64,000 bases of DNA. Origin: Lachnospiraceae bacterium (GTDB lineage: Bacteria; Bacillota; Clostridia; Lachnospirales; Lachnospiraceae). The notes below the pieces were generated by a model that did no database searches, had not been told where the DNA came from, and saw only the letters and a list, made by a program, of their open reading frames with translations. Location of the stretch: NCBI GenBank assembly GCA_015057425.1, contig SVEL01000002.1, forward strand, positions 62,001 through 126,000, given 5' to 3'. Positions 44,438 through 53,675 of this stretch are shown in pieces. Both the position numbers and the translations under genes were made by a program. Within the stretch, counting starts at the first letter, position 1. The number at the start of each line of letters is the position of its first letter.

Positions 44438-47392
44438 ATGAAGAAACTGATGACTTTACTTTTAAGTCTCATATTGGTGTTATCATGTATTACACCGGTT
44501 ACCGCAGAAGAACCGAAATCTGATGACATAGTTATTCTATATACTAATGATGTTCATACATATATTGACGGTTCTCTCAGCTATGATGTAATCAAAGGTG
44601 TTAAAACATATCTTGAAACCCAATATGAGAATGTATTACTCGTAGATGCCGGAGACCATATCCAGGGCACCGCATATGGTTCAATGGATAAAGGAAAATC
44701 AATAATTGACCTGATGAATGCGGCAGATTATGACCTTGCCACTCTTGGTAATCATGAATTTGATTACGGTATGGACGGACGTATCAGGGTAACTGATGAT
44801 TGGTCCGACTTCCCTTATGTTTCATGTAACTTTTTCCATGAAACTGATGGTGAACGCGGTTCAAATGTTCTTGACAGTTACAAAATATTTGACTTAGGTA
44901 GTGAAAAACTTGCCATAATCGGTATCACAACGCCCGAATCATTTACAAAATCTACTCCTGCATATTTCCAGGATGAAAATGGTAACTACATTTATGGTAT
45001 ATCCGGCGGAATTGACGGAACATCACTTTACTCAGATGTTCAGACAGCTATAGATGATGCAAAAGCCGATGGTGCAACAAAAGTTATAGCTTTAGGGCAT
45101 TTAGGTGATGACTTATCCTCCGGTCCTTGGACAAGCGAATCTGCCATTGCAAATGTTTCCGGTCTTGATGCATTTATAGACGGACATTCACATTCCACCA
45201 TATCGGGCAAATCTGTTAAAGATAAAGATAATCATGATGTCCTCCTTACTCAGACAGGCGAATATTTTAATGCTATCGGCATGATGGTTATTGATGCAGA
45301 TACAGGTGAAATAAGCACTGAATTACTTGATGCCGAACATACAATAATTGCTTCTGCTACTGCCGATACTGCCGTTAAAGCAATTAAAGATGCCTGGATT
45401 AATGAAGTGGACTCTCAGCTTGATATTAAAATAGGTTCTTTAGATGTAACTTTAGATAATTACGATGAAGACGGCAACCGATTAGTCCGTACTCAGCTAA
45501 CCAACTCTGGTTCCTTTGCGGCAGATGCACTTTATTATCTCTTTGATGATATGGATATGGATGTTGATGTTGCTATTATGAACGGTGGTGGTATCCGCAA
45601 CGGTGCGTTAACCGGTGATATAACATACAAGCTTTGTAAAAATATACATACCTTTGGCAATGTGGCATGTCTTCAGACCATAACGGGCGGGCAGCTTCTT
45701 GATGCTCTTGAATGGGGGGCACGTATGGCTCCTGACGTGGAAGTCGGCGGATTTTTACATGTAGCTGGAATTACATTTGATATTGACGCATCAGTGGAAT
45801 CTACAGTTCAGATTGATGACAAAGGCATTTGGACCGGTCCTCCTACAGACGAATACCGTGTTAAAAATGTAAAAATTTATAACAAGGTTTCCGGAACATA
45901 TGAACCATTAGTTCCTGATGCTGAGTACAATTTAGCAGGGTATAACTATACTCTCCGAGACTTAGGGGACGGTTTTACTATGTTTGATGTTGCTGTCAAT
46001 GTTCTTGACTATGTAATGGAAGACTATATGGTTATTGCAAATTATATTCAAGGCTTTGAGGACTCTACAGTTGGTGCTGCAAACAGCCCGTTAAATGCAA
46101 AATATCCCGCCTTAAACATTGACTACTCAGATGTTAATGGTGATGGCCGCATTACAATAATTAATGAAAGCGACGGCTGGGACGGCACAACTACAATTGG
46201 CGGTCTTACAAGCGATATCTGGTTTACAAAATATGGTAATGTATATACCGACTGCCCTGCTGAAGGCTTTGTAAATGTTCTTGGATTTACCTGGGGTGAT
46301 TTAGTTACCGTAAAATTCTTAGATAGAGAATTAGTTTTACCTGTTGTTCCTACATATTCGTATGTTGACACAGGAAAACCTGCCATTATTCTCGAAAAGA
46401 ATACATCAGGACTACCTACAGGATATGTGGCTTTTGCAATAAATATGGGCAATTTCGGTGAAACTTATGGTTTAGCAAATAAACATACAACTGCAGATTC
46501 ATGGTATTGGACATCTGCTGAAGGCGTAAGTTATCCCGTTAATATATCATTTGAATTATATGAGAAAGAAGGTTATATGGCAGAATATCTGCTCCACGAC
46601 CTTAATCGCACAAATGACAGGGAGAATTATTCTAATCTTACTGATGAAGCATTTGCTAACTTCCGCCCGATAAATGTAACAGGCATTGGTTTAAATAAGC
46701 TTTTCCGCACATCATCTCCTATAAATCCTGAATTAGGACGCAATCAATATGCTGATGAAGCTTTAAAAAAAGCCGGGGTAACTGTTATTATGAATCTTGC
46801 AGACAGTGAAACCGAAGCAAAGAATTACTCCGGTTTTAATGACAGCTACTATTCAAATCAGAAAGTTATATACCTAAGTCTTGGTGTAGACTTTACATCC
46901 GGGGAATTTAAAACCGGTCTTGCCAAAGGTCTTAAATTCTTTGCCGAAAATGAAGGTATTTATGCAATTCATTGTAACGAAGGCAAAGACCGTGCAGGTT
47001 TTGTATCAGCGCTTTTAGAATGCCTTGCAGGTGCATCTTATGATGAAGTAATCAGTGATTATATGGTTACATATGAAAACTACTATGGTATCGAAAAAGA
47101 TTCTGACAAGTACAATGCAATTGCAAACAGCAATATTGTAAAAACATTGCAAAAAGCATTTGATGTTGATAATCTTGAAGAGGCTGACCTTGAACAGGAA
47201 GCTTCTGACTACATCAGGGCACTTGGCCTCACAGATAATGAAATTACCACATTAAAAGCAAATCTTAGTGGTTCAGATGACATCACTGAAACCGGTGATA
47301 ACAATAACAGTATATTATATTTCACTATAAGTTTATGTGCTTTAATGTGTATATGTGGTGTTTCCTTTACAAGAAAACATAATCATATTTAA
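44438..47392 (+). CDS. Exported fusion: 5'-nucleotidase-type phosphoesterase and protein tyrosine phosphatase-like domain
   Basis: 984 residues. Signal peptide 1-23. Residues about 29-300 are a calcineurin-type metallophosphatase of the UshA/5'-nucleotidase family: N37-D38-x-H40, D70-x-x-D73, GNHE (104-107), LGHLG and DGHSHS supply the metal ligands. A 5'-nucleotidase C-terminal domain follows (about 315-540, with AIMNGGGIRNG and TFGNVACLQTITG). A central beta region (about 570-690) is unassigned. The C-terminal part (about 720-910) is a Y_phosphatase3-type domain with the CX5R loop HC846NEGKDR852, the AGFVSALL helix, and catalytic-type pieces upstream (FRTSSPINP, VIMNLADSETE). A C-terminal helix (957-979) anchors it. 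RBS AAGGAG. It is convergent with spoIVB and overlaps its stop by 4 bases. Confidence 0.9.
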   Translation: MKKLMTLLLSLILVLSCITPVTAEEPKSDDIVILYTNDVHTYIDGSLSYDVIKGVKTYLETQYENVLLVDAGDHIQGTAYGSMDKGKSIIDLMNAADYDLATLGNHEFDYGMDGRIRVTDDWSDFPYVSCNFFHETDGERGSNVLDSYKIFDLGSEKLAIIGITTPESFTKSTPAYFQDENGNYIYGISGGIDGTSLYSDVQTAIDDAKADGATKVIALGHLGDDLSSGPWTSESAIANVSGLDAFIDGHSHSTISGKSVKDKDNHDVLLTQTGEYFNAIGMMVIDADTGEISTELLDAEHTIIASATADTAVKAIKDAWINEVDSQLDIKIGSLDVTLDNYDEDGNRLVRTQLTNSGSFAADALYYLFDDMDMDVDVAIMNGGGIRNGALTGDITYKLCKNIHTFGNVACLQTITGGQLLDALEWGARMAPDVEVGGFLHVAGITFDIDASVESTVQIDDKGIWTGPPTDEYRVKNVKIYNKVSGTYEPLVPDAEYNLAGYNYTLRDLGDGFTMFDVAVNVLDYVMEDYMVIANYIQGFEDSTVGAANSPLNAKYPALNIDYSDVNGDGRITIINESDGWDGTTTIGGLTSDIWFTKYGNVYTDCPAEGFVNVLGFTWGDLVTVKFLDRELVLPVVPTYSYVDTGKPAIILEKNTSGLPTGYVAFAINMGNFGETYGLANKHTTADSWYWTSAEGVSYPVNISFELYEKEGYMAEYLLHDLNRTNDRENYSNLTDEAFANFRPINVTGIGLNKLFRTSSPINPELGRNQYADEALKKAGVTVIMNLADSETEAKNYSGFNDSYYSNQKVIYLSLGVDFTSGEFKTGLAKGLKFFAENEGIYAIHCNEGKDRAGFVSALLECLAGASYDEVISDYMVTYENYYGIEKDSDKYNAIANSNIVKTLQKAFDVDNLEEADLEQEASDYIRALGLTDNEITTLKANLSGSDDITETGDNNNSILYFTISLCALMCICGVSFTRKHNHI

Positions 47393-48570
47393 TTTTCCAA
47401 CATACGTTCAATAAAGATACCATACCCCCTGGCCGGGTCATCTACAAGCACATGGGTTACAGCCCCTATAAGCTTGCCATTTTGGATAATAGGTGACCCG
47501 GACATACCTTGGACAATTCCTCCCGTAAGCTCAAGAAGTCTCTCATCTGTTACTTTTATAACCAGGTCTTTATCCATTCCGTTGATATTTAATTTTGTAA
47601 TTTCTATTTCATAATCTTCTGCTTCTCCACTTACGTAACTTCTTATATATGCTTTTCCTTCCTTTATGTCCTGTTTATATGACACCTCTATCATTTCCTG
47701 CGACATAACATCATCCATTGCACATGTCATATATCCGTATATACCTTTGTTACAGTTCGTATAAATGTTTCCAAGCTTATTTTCTTCATCATAATTAATA
47801 TAACCGCATATTCCACCCGGTGTATCCGGAACGCCCTTTTCTATCCCCCATACAATTGCTCTATAAAGCACACCACCTCTCGAATCCAAAAGTTTACCCG
47901 TATCTGAATCACTTATTCCGTGACCCAACGCACCAAATCTCATATCTTCCGTTATATATGTTATGGTTCCTATTCCCTGTGTATCATCTCGCACCCATAT
48001 ACCAAGTTTATACTCTTTATCTGTAGTTTGTACCGGCTTTAACTTTATATCTTTTTCTTCACCGTTTCTTCTTATGGTAAGTACTATTTCTTTATTACCA
48101 TATTGATTTATCAAAAAAATAAGCTGTGATTTCGAACTTACATCTATGCCATTTAAACGAATGATATAATCTCCTTCTTTCACAAGTCCTAATGCAGGTT
48201 CACTTTGATTTCCATTTAAATTGCTCACCTTTCCCGAACCAATAACCATCACTCCATCCGTCTGTAAATACATTCCAATAGGCACTCCGCCGCAATAAAC
48301 AGACATATTTTCGACAACATTGACATCGACTTTTTTTATTGTAAGTATACCAAAAAGTTTTATATCGAACCGATAATTACCCACATTTTTCGAATCAACT
48401 TCGGCGTCTTTTCCAAAAGTTAAGGGGATAACTTCTTCATCATTTTGTACAATAGTCATGTTATCCGGTATATTTGAATTAACATAACTGTATGATGAAC
48501 CTATTCCTGATGTAATAAATGCTATAACTAATATAAGTGATAATCTTTTTATCTTAAATTTCATCTTCAT
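47389..48570 (-). CDS. spoIVB: SpoIVB serine peptidase (forespore signalling)
   Basis: 394 residues from ATG 48570; an upstream GTG (48618) and a second ATG (48564) are alternatives. No good RBS lies right before 48570: AAGGAG is 28 bases upstream, and between them is a possible seven-codon leader frame. An N-terminal membrane anchor (about 8-28) precedes a PDZ domain (about 105-185) and the S55 SpoIVB peptidase domain with LGHGISD (catalytic His) and GGIVQGMSGSPI (catalytic Ser). SpoIVB is made in the forespore and cleaves SpoIVFA to start pro-sigma-K processing. recN, argR and dxs lie upstream as expected. spo0A, its usual downstream neighbour, is absent here, replaced by a convergent gene. 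Confidence 0.93.
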   Translation of the reverse strand: MKMKFKIKRLSLILVIAFITSGIGSSYSYVNSNIPDNMTIVQNDEEVIPLTFGKDAEVDSKNVGNYRFDIKLFGILTIKKVDVNVVENMSVYCGGVPIGMYLQTDGVMVIGSGKVSNLNGNQSEPALGLVKEGDYIIRLNGIDVSSKSQLIFLINQYGNKEIVLTIRRNGEEKDIKLKPVQTTDKEYKLGIWVRDDTQGIGTITYITEDMRFGALGHGISDSDTGKLLDSRGGVLYRAIVWGIEKGVPDTPGGICGYINYDEENKLGNIYTNCNKGIYGYMTCAMDDVMSQEMIEVSYKQDIKEGKAYIRSYVSGEAEDYEIEITKLNINGMDKDLVIKVTDERLLELTGGIVQGMSGSPIIQNGKLIGAVTHVLVDDPARGYGIFIERMLEN

Positions 48571-48613
48571 ATTTAACGGCAGGACATATCCCGCATAACT
48601 CCTTTCTGTTTTT

Positions 48614-48669
48614 TGCACCCCTCGCGGAGCACTTTTTAATGTAATAGAAAATTCCTATCACATTAAAAA
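48614..48669 (+). repeat. Second copy of the palindromic repeat, upstream of spoIVB
   Basis: TGCA, a CCTC-GCGGAGC core and a T5/A5-flanked inverted repeat (about 48636-48663) match 33217-33269 in the same orientation. On the plus strand the arms have two A-C mismatches; on the minus strand these become G-U pairs, so the hairpin is better as minus-strand RNA. Confidence 0.65.
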
Positions 48670-48691
48670 GAGGATAGAAAATCTATCCTCT
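48664..48691 (-). terminator. Terminator downstream of recN
   Basis: A perfect stem AGAGGATAGA (48669-48678), loop AAA, TCTATCCTCT (48682-48691); minus-strand TTTTTA follows. It separates recN from spoIVB. Confidence 0.9.
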
Positions 48692-48748
48692 CTTAGTATA
48701 TCCATATATGTTTTTTTAAGCGGCATTACAACAAGATACCATATGTTT

Positions 48749-50410
48749 CTATTTTCCTGCCAGTTCTTTCATCTCTTTAGCATTTGCCAAAACACTTTCT
48801 GTAATTTCTGCTCCTCCAAGCATTCTTGCAAGCTCTTTTATGGACAAATCGTTACTTAATTTAACGATTTCCGTAACTGTTTTATTATTTTTAGCAGTTT
48901 TTTCAATCAAATAATGATTATCTGCCATAGCTGCAATCTGCGGCAGATGCGTTATACAGATTACCTGATGTTTTCTGCTTAAAACTTTTAATCTTTCAGA
49001 CACTTTTTGAGCTGTTCTTCCACTTATACCGGAATCTATTTCGTCAAAAATCATAGTTCCGATGTTATCTCTGTCCGCCATAATACTCTTAAGACCAAGC
49101 ATTATTCTTGATAATTCACCACCTGATGCGACATTTGCAAGCGGTTTAATTGCTTCTCCGGTGTTGGTTGATATCATAAATTCAACAACATCAATGCCTT
49201 TTGGTCCTATTTCCCTGCTTTCTTCAAACGAAACATCAAACTTAACTTCCATAAAATTAAGTTCTTTAAGAGCAGTCGTAAGATTTTCTTTAAATACTTC
49301 TGCTTTTTGCTTTCTCAGTTCAGAAAGTTTTGCAGCTTCCATATAGTATTGAGCCTTCTTTTTGTCAATTTCTAAAAGAAGTTTTTCTTTGGCTTCTCCG
49401 AAATTTTCTAATATCTCATATTTATTTTGTGCTTCTTTAAGATAATCATTTATCTTCTCGATTGTATTTCCATATTTTGACTTAAGATTATTAATAAGAT
49501 TAAGTCTTTCGGATACTTTGTAGCTTTCTTCTTCATCAAATGAAAGACTATCAATATATGAATTAACTTCATGAGATAAATCACTGCAAAGTGCTTCTAT
49601 ATCCATAATCTGACTGACAAAATCACTTAATTTTTCATCATATGCGGTGATTTTAGAAATATCCCGTCCCACGCTGCCAATAGTACCAAGCACTCCGTCA
49701 CTTCCGATATATCCTGCGGCTTCTGAAAGTACCGATACTATTTTCATACTATTTGATATTAACTTAAACTTTTCTTCAAGTTCTTCATCTTCTCCTTCAC
49801 GTAAACCTGCATCTGTGATTTCTTCTATCTGATACTGATAAAGCGACATATCTCTCTGACGCTTTTCTTCATCTATATCAAATTCATTTAACTTATCAGC
49901 CAATTCCATATACTGAGTATATATTTCTTTAACCGAACTACGAATTGCCAGTACATCTTCGCCGCCATACTCATCAAGTATTTCCAAATGTTTATTTTTG
50001 TGAAGTAATATTTCATTATCGTGCTGACCATGAATATTGATTAAAAGTGATGCAATGTTCTTTACTTCAGAAACAGAAAAAGTTTCTCCGTTTACTTTCA
50101 CTACACTTCTACCGTTGATTATCTTTCTTGAAATAATTATTTCATCAGACTCATCAAAGCTTATTCCATACTGTAAAAGCTCCCCTTTTACATCTTCCGA
50201 AACCGAAAAAACAAGCTCAACAAGACCAAACTCTGCATCTTCTCTTATCATTTCTTTAGGTGCTTTATGCCCAAGCGCAATATTTATAGAATCCAGTATA
50301 ATAGATTTACCTGCACCGGTTTCACCTGTGAGAATGTTTAATCCCTCATCAAAATATACATCTACATCTTCTATCAAAGCAAGATTTTTAACATGTACAT
50401 TTAAAAGCAT
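48749..50410 (-). CDS. recN: DNA repair protein RecN
   Basis: 553 residues, full length. SMC-like ATPase with Walker A GETGAGKS (29-36) in LNILTGETGAGKSIILDSI, a long coiled-coil middle (about 150-370), and the C-terminal signature ASGGELSRIMLGLK and Walker B MIFDEIDSGISG. It acts in double-strand break repair. It lies downstream of argR (32-base gap) in the conserved nadK-argR-recN order, and ends at a strong terminator. Confidence 0.97.
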   Translation of the reverse strand: MLLNVHVKNLALIEDVDVYFDEGLNILTGETGAGKSIILDSINIALGHKAPKEMIREDAEFGLVELVFSVSEDVKGELLQYGISFDESDEIIISRKIINGRSVVKVNGETFSVSEVKNIASLLINIHGQHDNEILLHKNKHLEILDEYGGEDVLAIRSSVKEIYTQYMELADKLNEFDIDEEKRQRDMSLYQYQIEEITDAGLREGEDEELEEKFKLISNSMKIVSVLSEAAGYIGSDGVLGTIGSVGRDISKITAYDEKLSDFVSQIMDIEALCSDLSHEVNSYIDSLSFDEEESYKVSERLNLINNLKSKYGNTIEKINDYLKEAQNKYEILENFGEAKEKLLLEIDKKKAQYYMEAAKLSELRKQKAEVFKENLTTALKELNFMEVKFDVSFEESREIGPKGIDVVEFMISTNTGEAIKPLANVASGGELSRIMLGLKSIMADRDNIGTMIFDEIDSGISGRTAQKVSERLKVLSRKHQVICITHLPQIAAMADNHYLIEKTAKNNKTVTEIVKLSNDLSIKELARMLGGAEITESVLANAKEMKELAGK

Positions 50411-50442
50411 TTTCCTCCTCCTTTGTAACTGTTTATTATCTG

Positions 50443-50895
50443 TTACAGTATAATTTTTCTAAGCTTTTCCATAACCTCATAAGTTTCATCTACTGTTCTG
50501 ATGGCACACATAATGGTGTCATCGCCTGCAATCGAGCCGACAATCTCATTCCATTTAAGTCCGTCAAGTGCTGCTGCAACACCCATTGCCATACCGCCTA
50601 CTGTCTTGATTACAAGAATATTTTGCGCCATTGCCATTGAAACAAACCCTGTTTTAAGTACATTTAAATACTTATCATTCATCGTTGTCTCATCTTTTAT
50701 AACTGCTACATATTTCTGGGATGCTCCGCCGTCAAGAGACATTTTGGAAAGTCCAAGTTCTCTTATATCTCTTGATATAGTTGCCTGAGTAACATTATAT
50801 CCGCTTGCAAGAAGTAAGTCTGCAAGCTCTTCCTGAGTTGTGATTTCGTTCTTTGACACCAGTTCCAAGATTTTATTTTGTCTCGCTGTTTTCAT
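50443..50895 (-). CDS. argR: Arginine repressor ArgR/AhrC
   Basis: 150 residues. N-terminal winged helix (1-70: ITTQEELADLLLASGYNVTQATISRDIRELGLSK) and C-terminal hexamerisation/arginine-binding domain (AGDDTIMCAIRT with the GD motif). It represses arginine synthesis and activates catabolism when arginine is bound. Its start overlaps the nadK stop by 23 bases. Confidence 0.96.
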   Translation of the reverse strand: MKTARQNKILELVSKNEITTQEELADLLLASGYNVTQATISRDIRELGLSKMSLDGGASQKYVAVIKDETTMNDKYLNVLKTGFVSMAMAQNILVIKTVGGMAMGVAAALDGLKWNEIVGSIAGDDTIMCAIRTVDETYEVMEKLRKIIL

Positions 50896-51757
50896 TTCCT
50901 GCCATTTTCCTCCTCAATACCTGCAAAAAGCTTAAACTATTAAGCTTTATAATCTTTGTATACGAACATGCCTTCTTAATGAATACTTTATCGTAATCTT
51001 CAAGCCACATTTCATTATCACCATCATAGGCTGTTATACGGTTTTTCTTTCCCTGTTCCCTACCCGGCAAAATTTCTATTTCAATTTCATCATCTTCACC
51101 AAGTATAATACTTCTTGTATTAAGTGTATGCGGACATATAGGTGTTACAAGTATAAGTTTCGCCGAAGGATTTACTAACGGACCTCCTGCTGACATATTA
51201 TAGGCTGTAGAGCCTGTAGGCGTTGCAACGATAATTCCATCAGCACTGTAATTGTTTAGATACTGATTATTAACTGAAATTTTGTAATTAATTATCTGCA
51301 AACTTCCGCTTCTGTTAATTACAATATCATTTAATGCAACATTATCATATACCAGTTGACCATTCCTGTATATCCTGCCGGAAAGCATCATACGGTTTTC
51401 AATGGTAAAATCGTCATTTAACAATCTGTCCAAGGTCTCATAAAGTCCGTCTCTGTTATTCTCTGCAAGAAATCCCAAACGTCCGAAATTAATACCTATA
51501 AGAGGAATATCTCTGTCGCCTAAATCTCTTGCTGTCTGAAGCAATGTTCCGTCGCCGCCAAGGACAATAACAGCTTCCGTATCTGCAGGCACAAGCTCCG
51601 GATTTGTATATTTATACTTATGTTCACTATCTGTCGCAACATAAGAATTAACATATACATTTCCTGCATTCCTGGTCTTTAAATATTTGATTATATCTTT
51701 TTCCGCTATTTGTGCCTGACTATTGTCATTATTGGCAACAATAAAGAAATTCTTCAT
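50873..51757 (-). CDS. nadK: NAD kinase
   Basis: Start at ATG 51757 (MKNFFIVANN), with GAGGG 6 bases upstream; the frame is open further up to 51796. 294 residues. The NAD-binding GGDGTLLQ motif, GINFGRLGFLAE and the conserved NDIVINR and GSTAYNMSAGGPLV segments are intact. It phosphorylates NAD to NADP. It follows dxs by 10 bases; no tlyA gene is present between them as in some relatives. Confidence 0.96.
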   Translation of the reverse strand: MKNFFIVANNDNSQAQIAEKDIIKYLKTRNAGNVYVNSYVATDSEHKYKYTNPELVPADTEAVIVLGGDGTLLQTARDLGDRDIPLIGINFGRLGFLAENNRDGLYETLDRLLNDDFTIENRMMLSGRIYRNGQLVYDNVALNDIVINRSGSLQIINYKISVNNQYLNNYSADGIIVATPTGSTAYNMSAGGPLVNPSAKLILVTPICPHTLNTRSIILGEDDEIEIEILPGREQGKKNRITAYDGDNEMWLEDYDKVFIKKACSYTKIIKLNSLSFLQVLRRKMAGNENSETK

Positions 51758-51767
51758 ATGTTTCCCT

Positions 51768-53639
51768 CTAAAACTTAATATCTTCGAGTCTTCCAAGTAA
51801 CCTGTTTACAATACTTGTTTCATCAATTCCTGCTTCTATCTTTATCTGTGAAAGAGAGCCATGTTCAACGTACTTATTTTGTACACCGATATTGACAACT
51901 TCCATATCTATATCATTTTCACCGATAAATCTTCCCACTCCTTCACCGAAGCCACCATTAAGTACATTATCTTCAAATGTAACTATTACCTTATGGTCCT
52001 TGCTGTATTTAAAGATGATTTCCTGGTCAAAAGGCTTGATAAATCTTGCATTTACAAGAGATACCTTATATCCTTTTTCTTTAAGAACTTCTCTTACTTT
52101 TACAGCTGTCTTAACCATATTTCCTTCGGCAAAGAACATAATATCTTTTTCTCTGTATATTTCTTCAGCTTTACCATATCTGACCGGTTCACGGTAATCT
52201 TCAAGACCTTCCCATGCATTTTCTCTCGGATATCTTATGGCAATAGGACCATTATAAATAGATGCAAATGAAAGCAAATCTTCAAGCTCCCATTTATTTT
52301 TCGGTGCACAAATGCTCATGTTCGGTATCGTTCTGAGATATGATATATCAAAAATACCCTGATGAGTTTCTCCGTCTCCACCTACAAGTCCTGCTCTGTC
52401 TATAGCAAATACAACCGGTAAATCCTGTATACATACATCATGAAGAACCTGATCATATGCTCTCTGTAAAAATGAAGAATATAATGCAACAACCGGATGG
52501 TATCCTGCTACTGCAAGTCCGGCAGCAAATGTAACTGCATGTTCTTCTGCTATACCTACATCAAAGAATTTTTCCGGAAACTCTCTGCTAAACTTTTTAA
52601 GTCCTGTTCCGTCAGGCATAGCTGCCGAAATAGCTACTATATTGTTATTTTCCTTTGCAAGCTCTATAATCTTTGAAGAAAAAACATCCGTATATGACAT
52701 TCCCGTCTTCGGTGTAAGCAGTTTTCCCGTCTTCTTATCAAAAGGACTAATGCCGTGGAAACGTGAAGGATACTTTTCTGCAAGTTTATATCCTTTACCT
52801 TTCTTTGTAAGTACATGAATAATACATGCATGATCCAATGTCTTTGCTTCATTAAATATTCTTACCATTTGGTTAATGTTATGTCCGTCAACAGGTCCGA
52901 GATATGTTATTCCCATATTTTCAAAGAACATACCCGGCACAACCAGTTGCTTAATACTGCTCTTGGTCTTTTTAATCTGTGTAATAAGTTTCTCACCTAC
53001 AACCGGAATATTATTAAGAGACTTAACAACGCCTGCTTTAATATCATTATATGTCTCGCCTGCTCTGACTTCTGAAAGATATGAAGACAAGCCGCCTACA
53101 TTTTCTGAAATAGACATATTATTGTCGTTTAATACAATGATGAAGTTACGTTTTAACGCTGATGCATTATTTAATGCTTCAAGTGCCATACCACCGGTCA
53201 ATGCACCGTCACCGATAACAGCAACTACCGTTCCTTCGTTGCCGGAAAGTTCATAACCTGTTACAATTCCAAGAGCTGCTGATATAGACGTTGAACTATG
53301 ACCTGTATCAAAGCAGTCACAGTCACTTTCCCTCCTTTTCGGAAATCCGCTCATACCACCGTAAGTTCTTAGCTTATTAAACTCTTCTTTTCTTCCTGTA
53401 AGAATCTTATGTGTATATGACTGATGACCTACATCCCATACAATTTTGTCATTAGGCAAATCAAGTGACAGATGGAGCGCCATTGTAAGTTCCACAACGC
53501 CGAGATTCGATGCAAGATGGCCACCGCACACGCTGATTTTATCTACAAGAAATTCTCTGATTTCTTCTGCCAGCTTGCCGTAATCTTCTCTTGAAATCTG
53601 TTTTATGTCATTTTCTTTGTTTATATTTTCAAGAAACAT
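51768..53639 (-). CDS. dxs: 1-deoxy-D-xylulose-5-phosphate synthase
   Basis: 623 residues. Thiamine-diphosphate enzyme making DXP from pyruvate and glyceraldehyde-3-phosphate, the first step of the MEP pathway. GHQSYTHKILTGR, the GDGALTGGMALEALNNA motif with NDNNMSI, the Glu-bearing IAEEHAVTFAAGLA and DRAGLVGGDGETHQG are intact. Upstream in the same strand is ispA, as in many Firmicutes. Confidence 0.98.
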   Translation of the reverse strand: MFLENINKENDIKQISREDYGKLAEEIREFLVDKISVCGGHLASNLGVVELTMALHLSLDLPNDKIVWDVGHQSYTHKILTGRKEEFNKLRTYGGMSGFPKRRESDCDCFDTGHSSTSISAALGIVTGYELSGNEGTVVAVIGDGALTGGMALEALNNASALKRNFIIVLNDNNMSISENVGGLSSYLSEVRAGETYNDIKAGVVKSLNNIPVVGEKLITQIKKTKSSIKQLVVPGMFFENMGITYLGPVDGHNINQMVRIFNEAKTLDHACIIHVLTKKGKGYKLAEKYPSRFHGISPFDKKTGKLLTPKTGMSYTDVFSSKIIELAKENNNIVAISAAMPDGTGLKKFSREFPEKFFDVGIAEEHAVTFAAGLAVAGYHPVVALYSSFLQRAYDQVLHDVCIQDLPVVFAIDRAGLVGGDGETHQGIFDISYLRTIPNMSICAPKNKWELEDLLSFASIYNGPIAIRYPRENAWEGLEDYREPVRYGKAEEIYREKDIMFFAEGNMVKTAVKVREVLKEKGYKVSLVNARFIKPFDQEIIFKYSKDHKVIVTFEDNVLNGGFGEGVGRFIGENDIDMEVVNIGVQNKYVEHGSLSQIKIEAGIDETSIVNRLLGRLEDIKF

Positions 53640-53675
53640 ATTGTATCCTTTCCGTCAGTAAGTAACCGGCCAATT

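Noticed and set aside
48614..48660. Sigma-G promoter for spoIVB in the repeat
   Set aside because: No -35/-10 pair with proper spacing was found, although a separate promoter is expected after the recN terminator.
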